From contig JAQGKN010000189.1 of the NCBI GenBank assembly GCA_028290085.1, positions 1-6,089 of the forward strand: a DNA stretch of 6,089 nt, in the 5' to 3' direction. Positions 6,052 through 6,089 of the stretch are shown here, in pieces. Within the stretch, counting starts at the first letter, position 1. Each line of letters starts with the position of its first letter. The translations under genes were made by a program, and so were the position numbers. Origin of the DNA: Hyphomicrobiales bacterium (GTDB taxonomy: Bacteria; Pseudomonadota; Alphaproteobacteria; Rhizobiales; Beijerinckiaceae). Under the pieces are notes generated by a model. That model had not been told where the DNA came from. It saw nothing but the letters and a program-made list of their open reading frames with translations, and did no database searches.

Positions 6052-6089
6052 TCGTCGCCGACCGGTGCAGCTCAGCCGCGCCGGGCCTT

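Noticed and set aside
6043..6089. Possible terminator after the regulator gene (AAGGCC ... GGCCTT)
   Set aside because: Only a 6-bp stem with a loop of about 35 bases, partly inside the coding region, and the window ends there, so there is not enough evidence.
1..6089. CRISPR arrays, tRNA or rRNA genes, insertion sequences, attachment sites
   Set aside because: No regularly spaced repeats, RNA gene patterns, transposase frames or flanking inverted repeats were seen. Apart from the hairpin and the paired operators, no repeats stood out by eye.

Overview
The window is high-GC DNA with compact gene spacing. Its gene content and protein style suggest an alphaproteobacterium, most likely near the Rhizobiales/Hyphomicrobiales. 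That placement is an inference from codon bias and remembered family resemblance, not a database result.

Layout: (1) Positions 2-238, plus strand: the probable 3' end of an unidentified gene that enters from the left edge. (2) Positions 239-329: a short convergent intergenic region almost filled by a long nested hairpin (253-314). (3) Positions 330-5340, minus strand: a three-gene run read right to left. It encodes a periplasmic adaptor (membrane fusion protein), an RND inner-membrane pump of the MexF/OqxB type, and a small DUF1993 protein. (4) Positions 5341-5445: a divergent control region with two copies of a 16-bp operator-like sequence, one in front of each divergent gene. (5) Positions 5446-6051, plus strand: a TetR/AcrR-family regulator. 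(6) Positions 6052-6089: nothing recognisable.

How it works together: this is a classic locally regulated tripartite efflux locus. The TetR protein probably represses both itself and the pump operon by binding the two operators, and releases them when it senses a pump substrate or a reactive compound. The adaptor and pump would export small toxic molecules through an outer-membrane channel, which is not encoded in this window.

The main anomaly is that the pump gene is broken by a net +1 frameshift near position 1974. Both halves are otherwise well conserved, including the proton-relay Asp pair (410-411) and the Lys (948 in the repaired protein). The break is therefore either very recent or a sequencing/assembly error. 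I see no new defence or mobile system here. The points most worth a second look are the frameshift, the paired operators, the nested hairpin, and the DUF1993 gene tightly coupled to an efflux operon.
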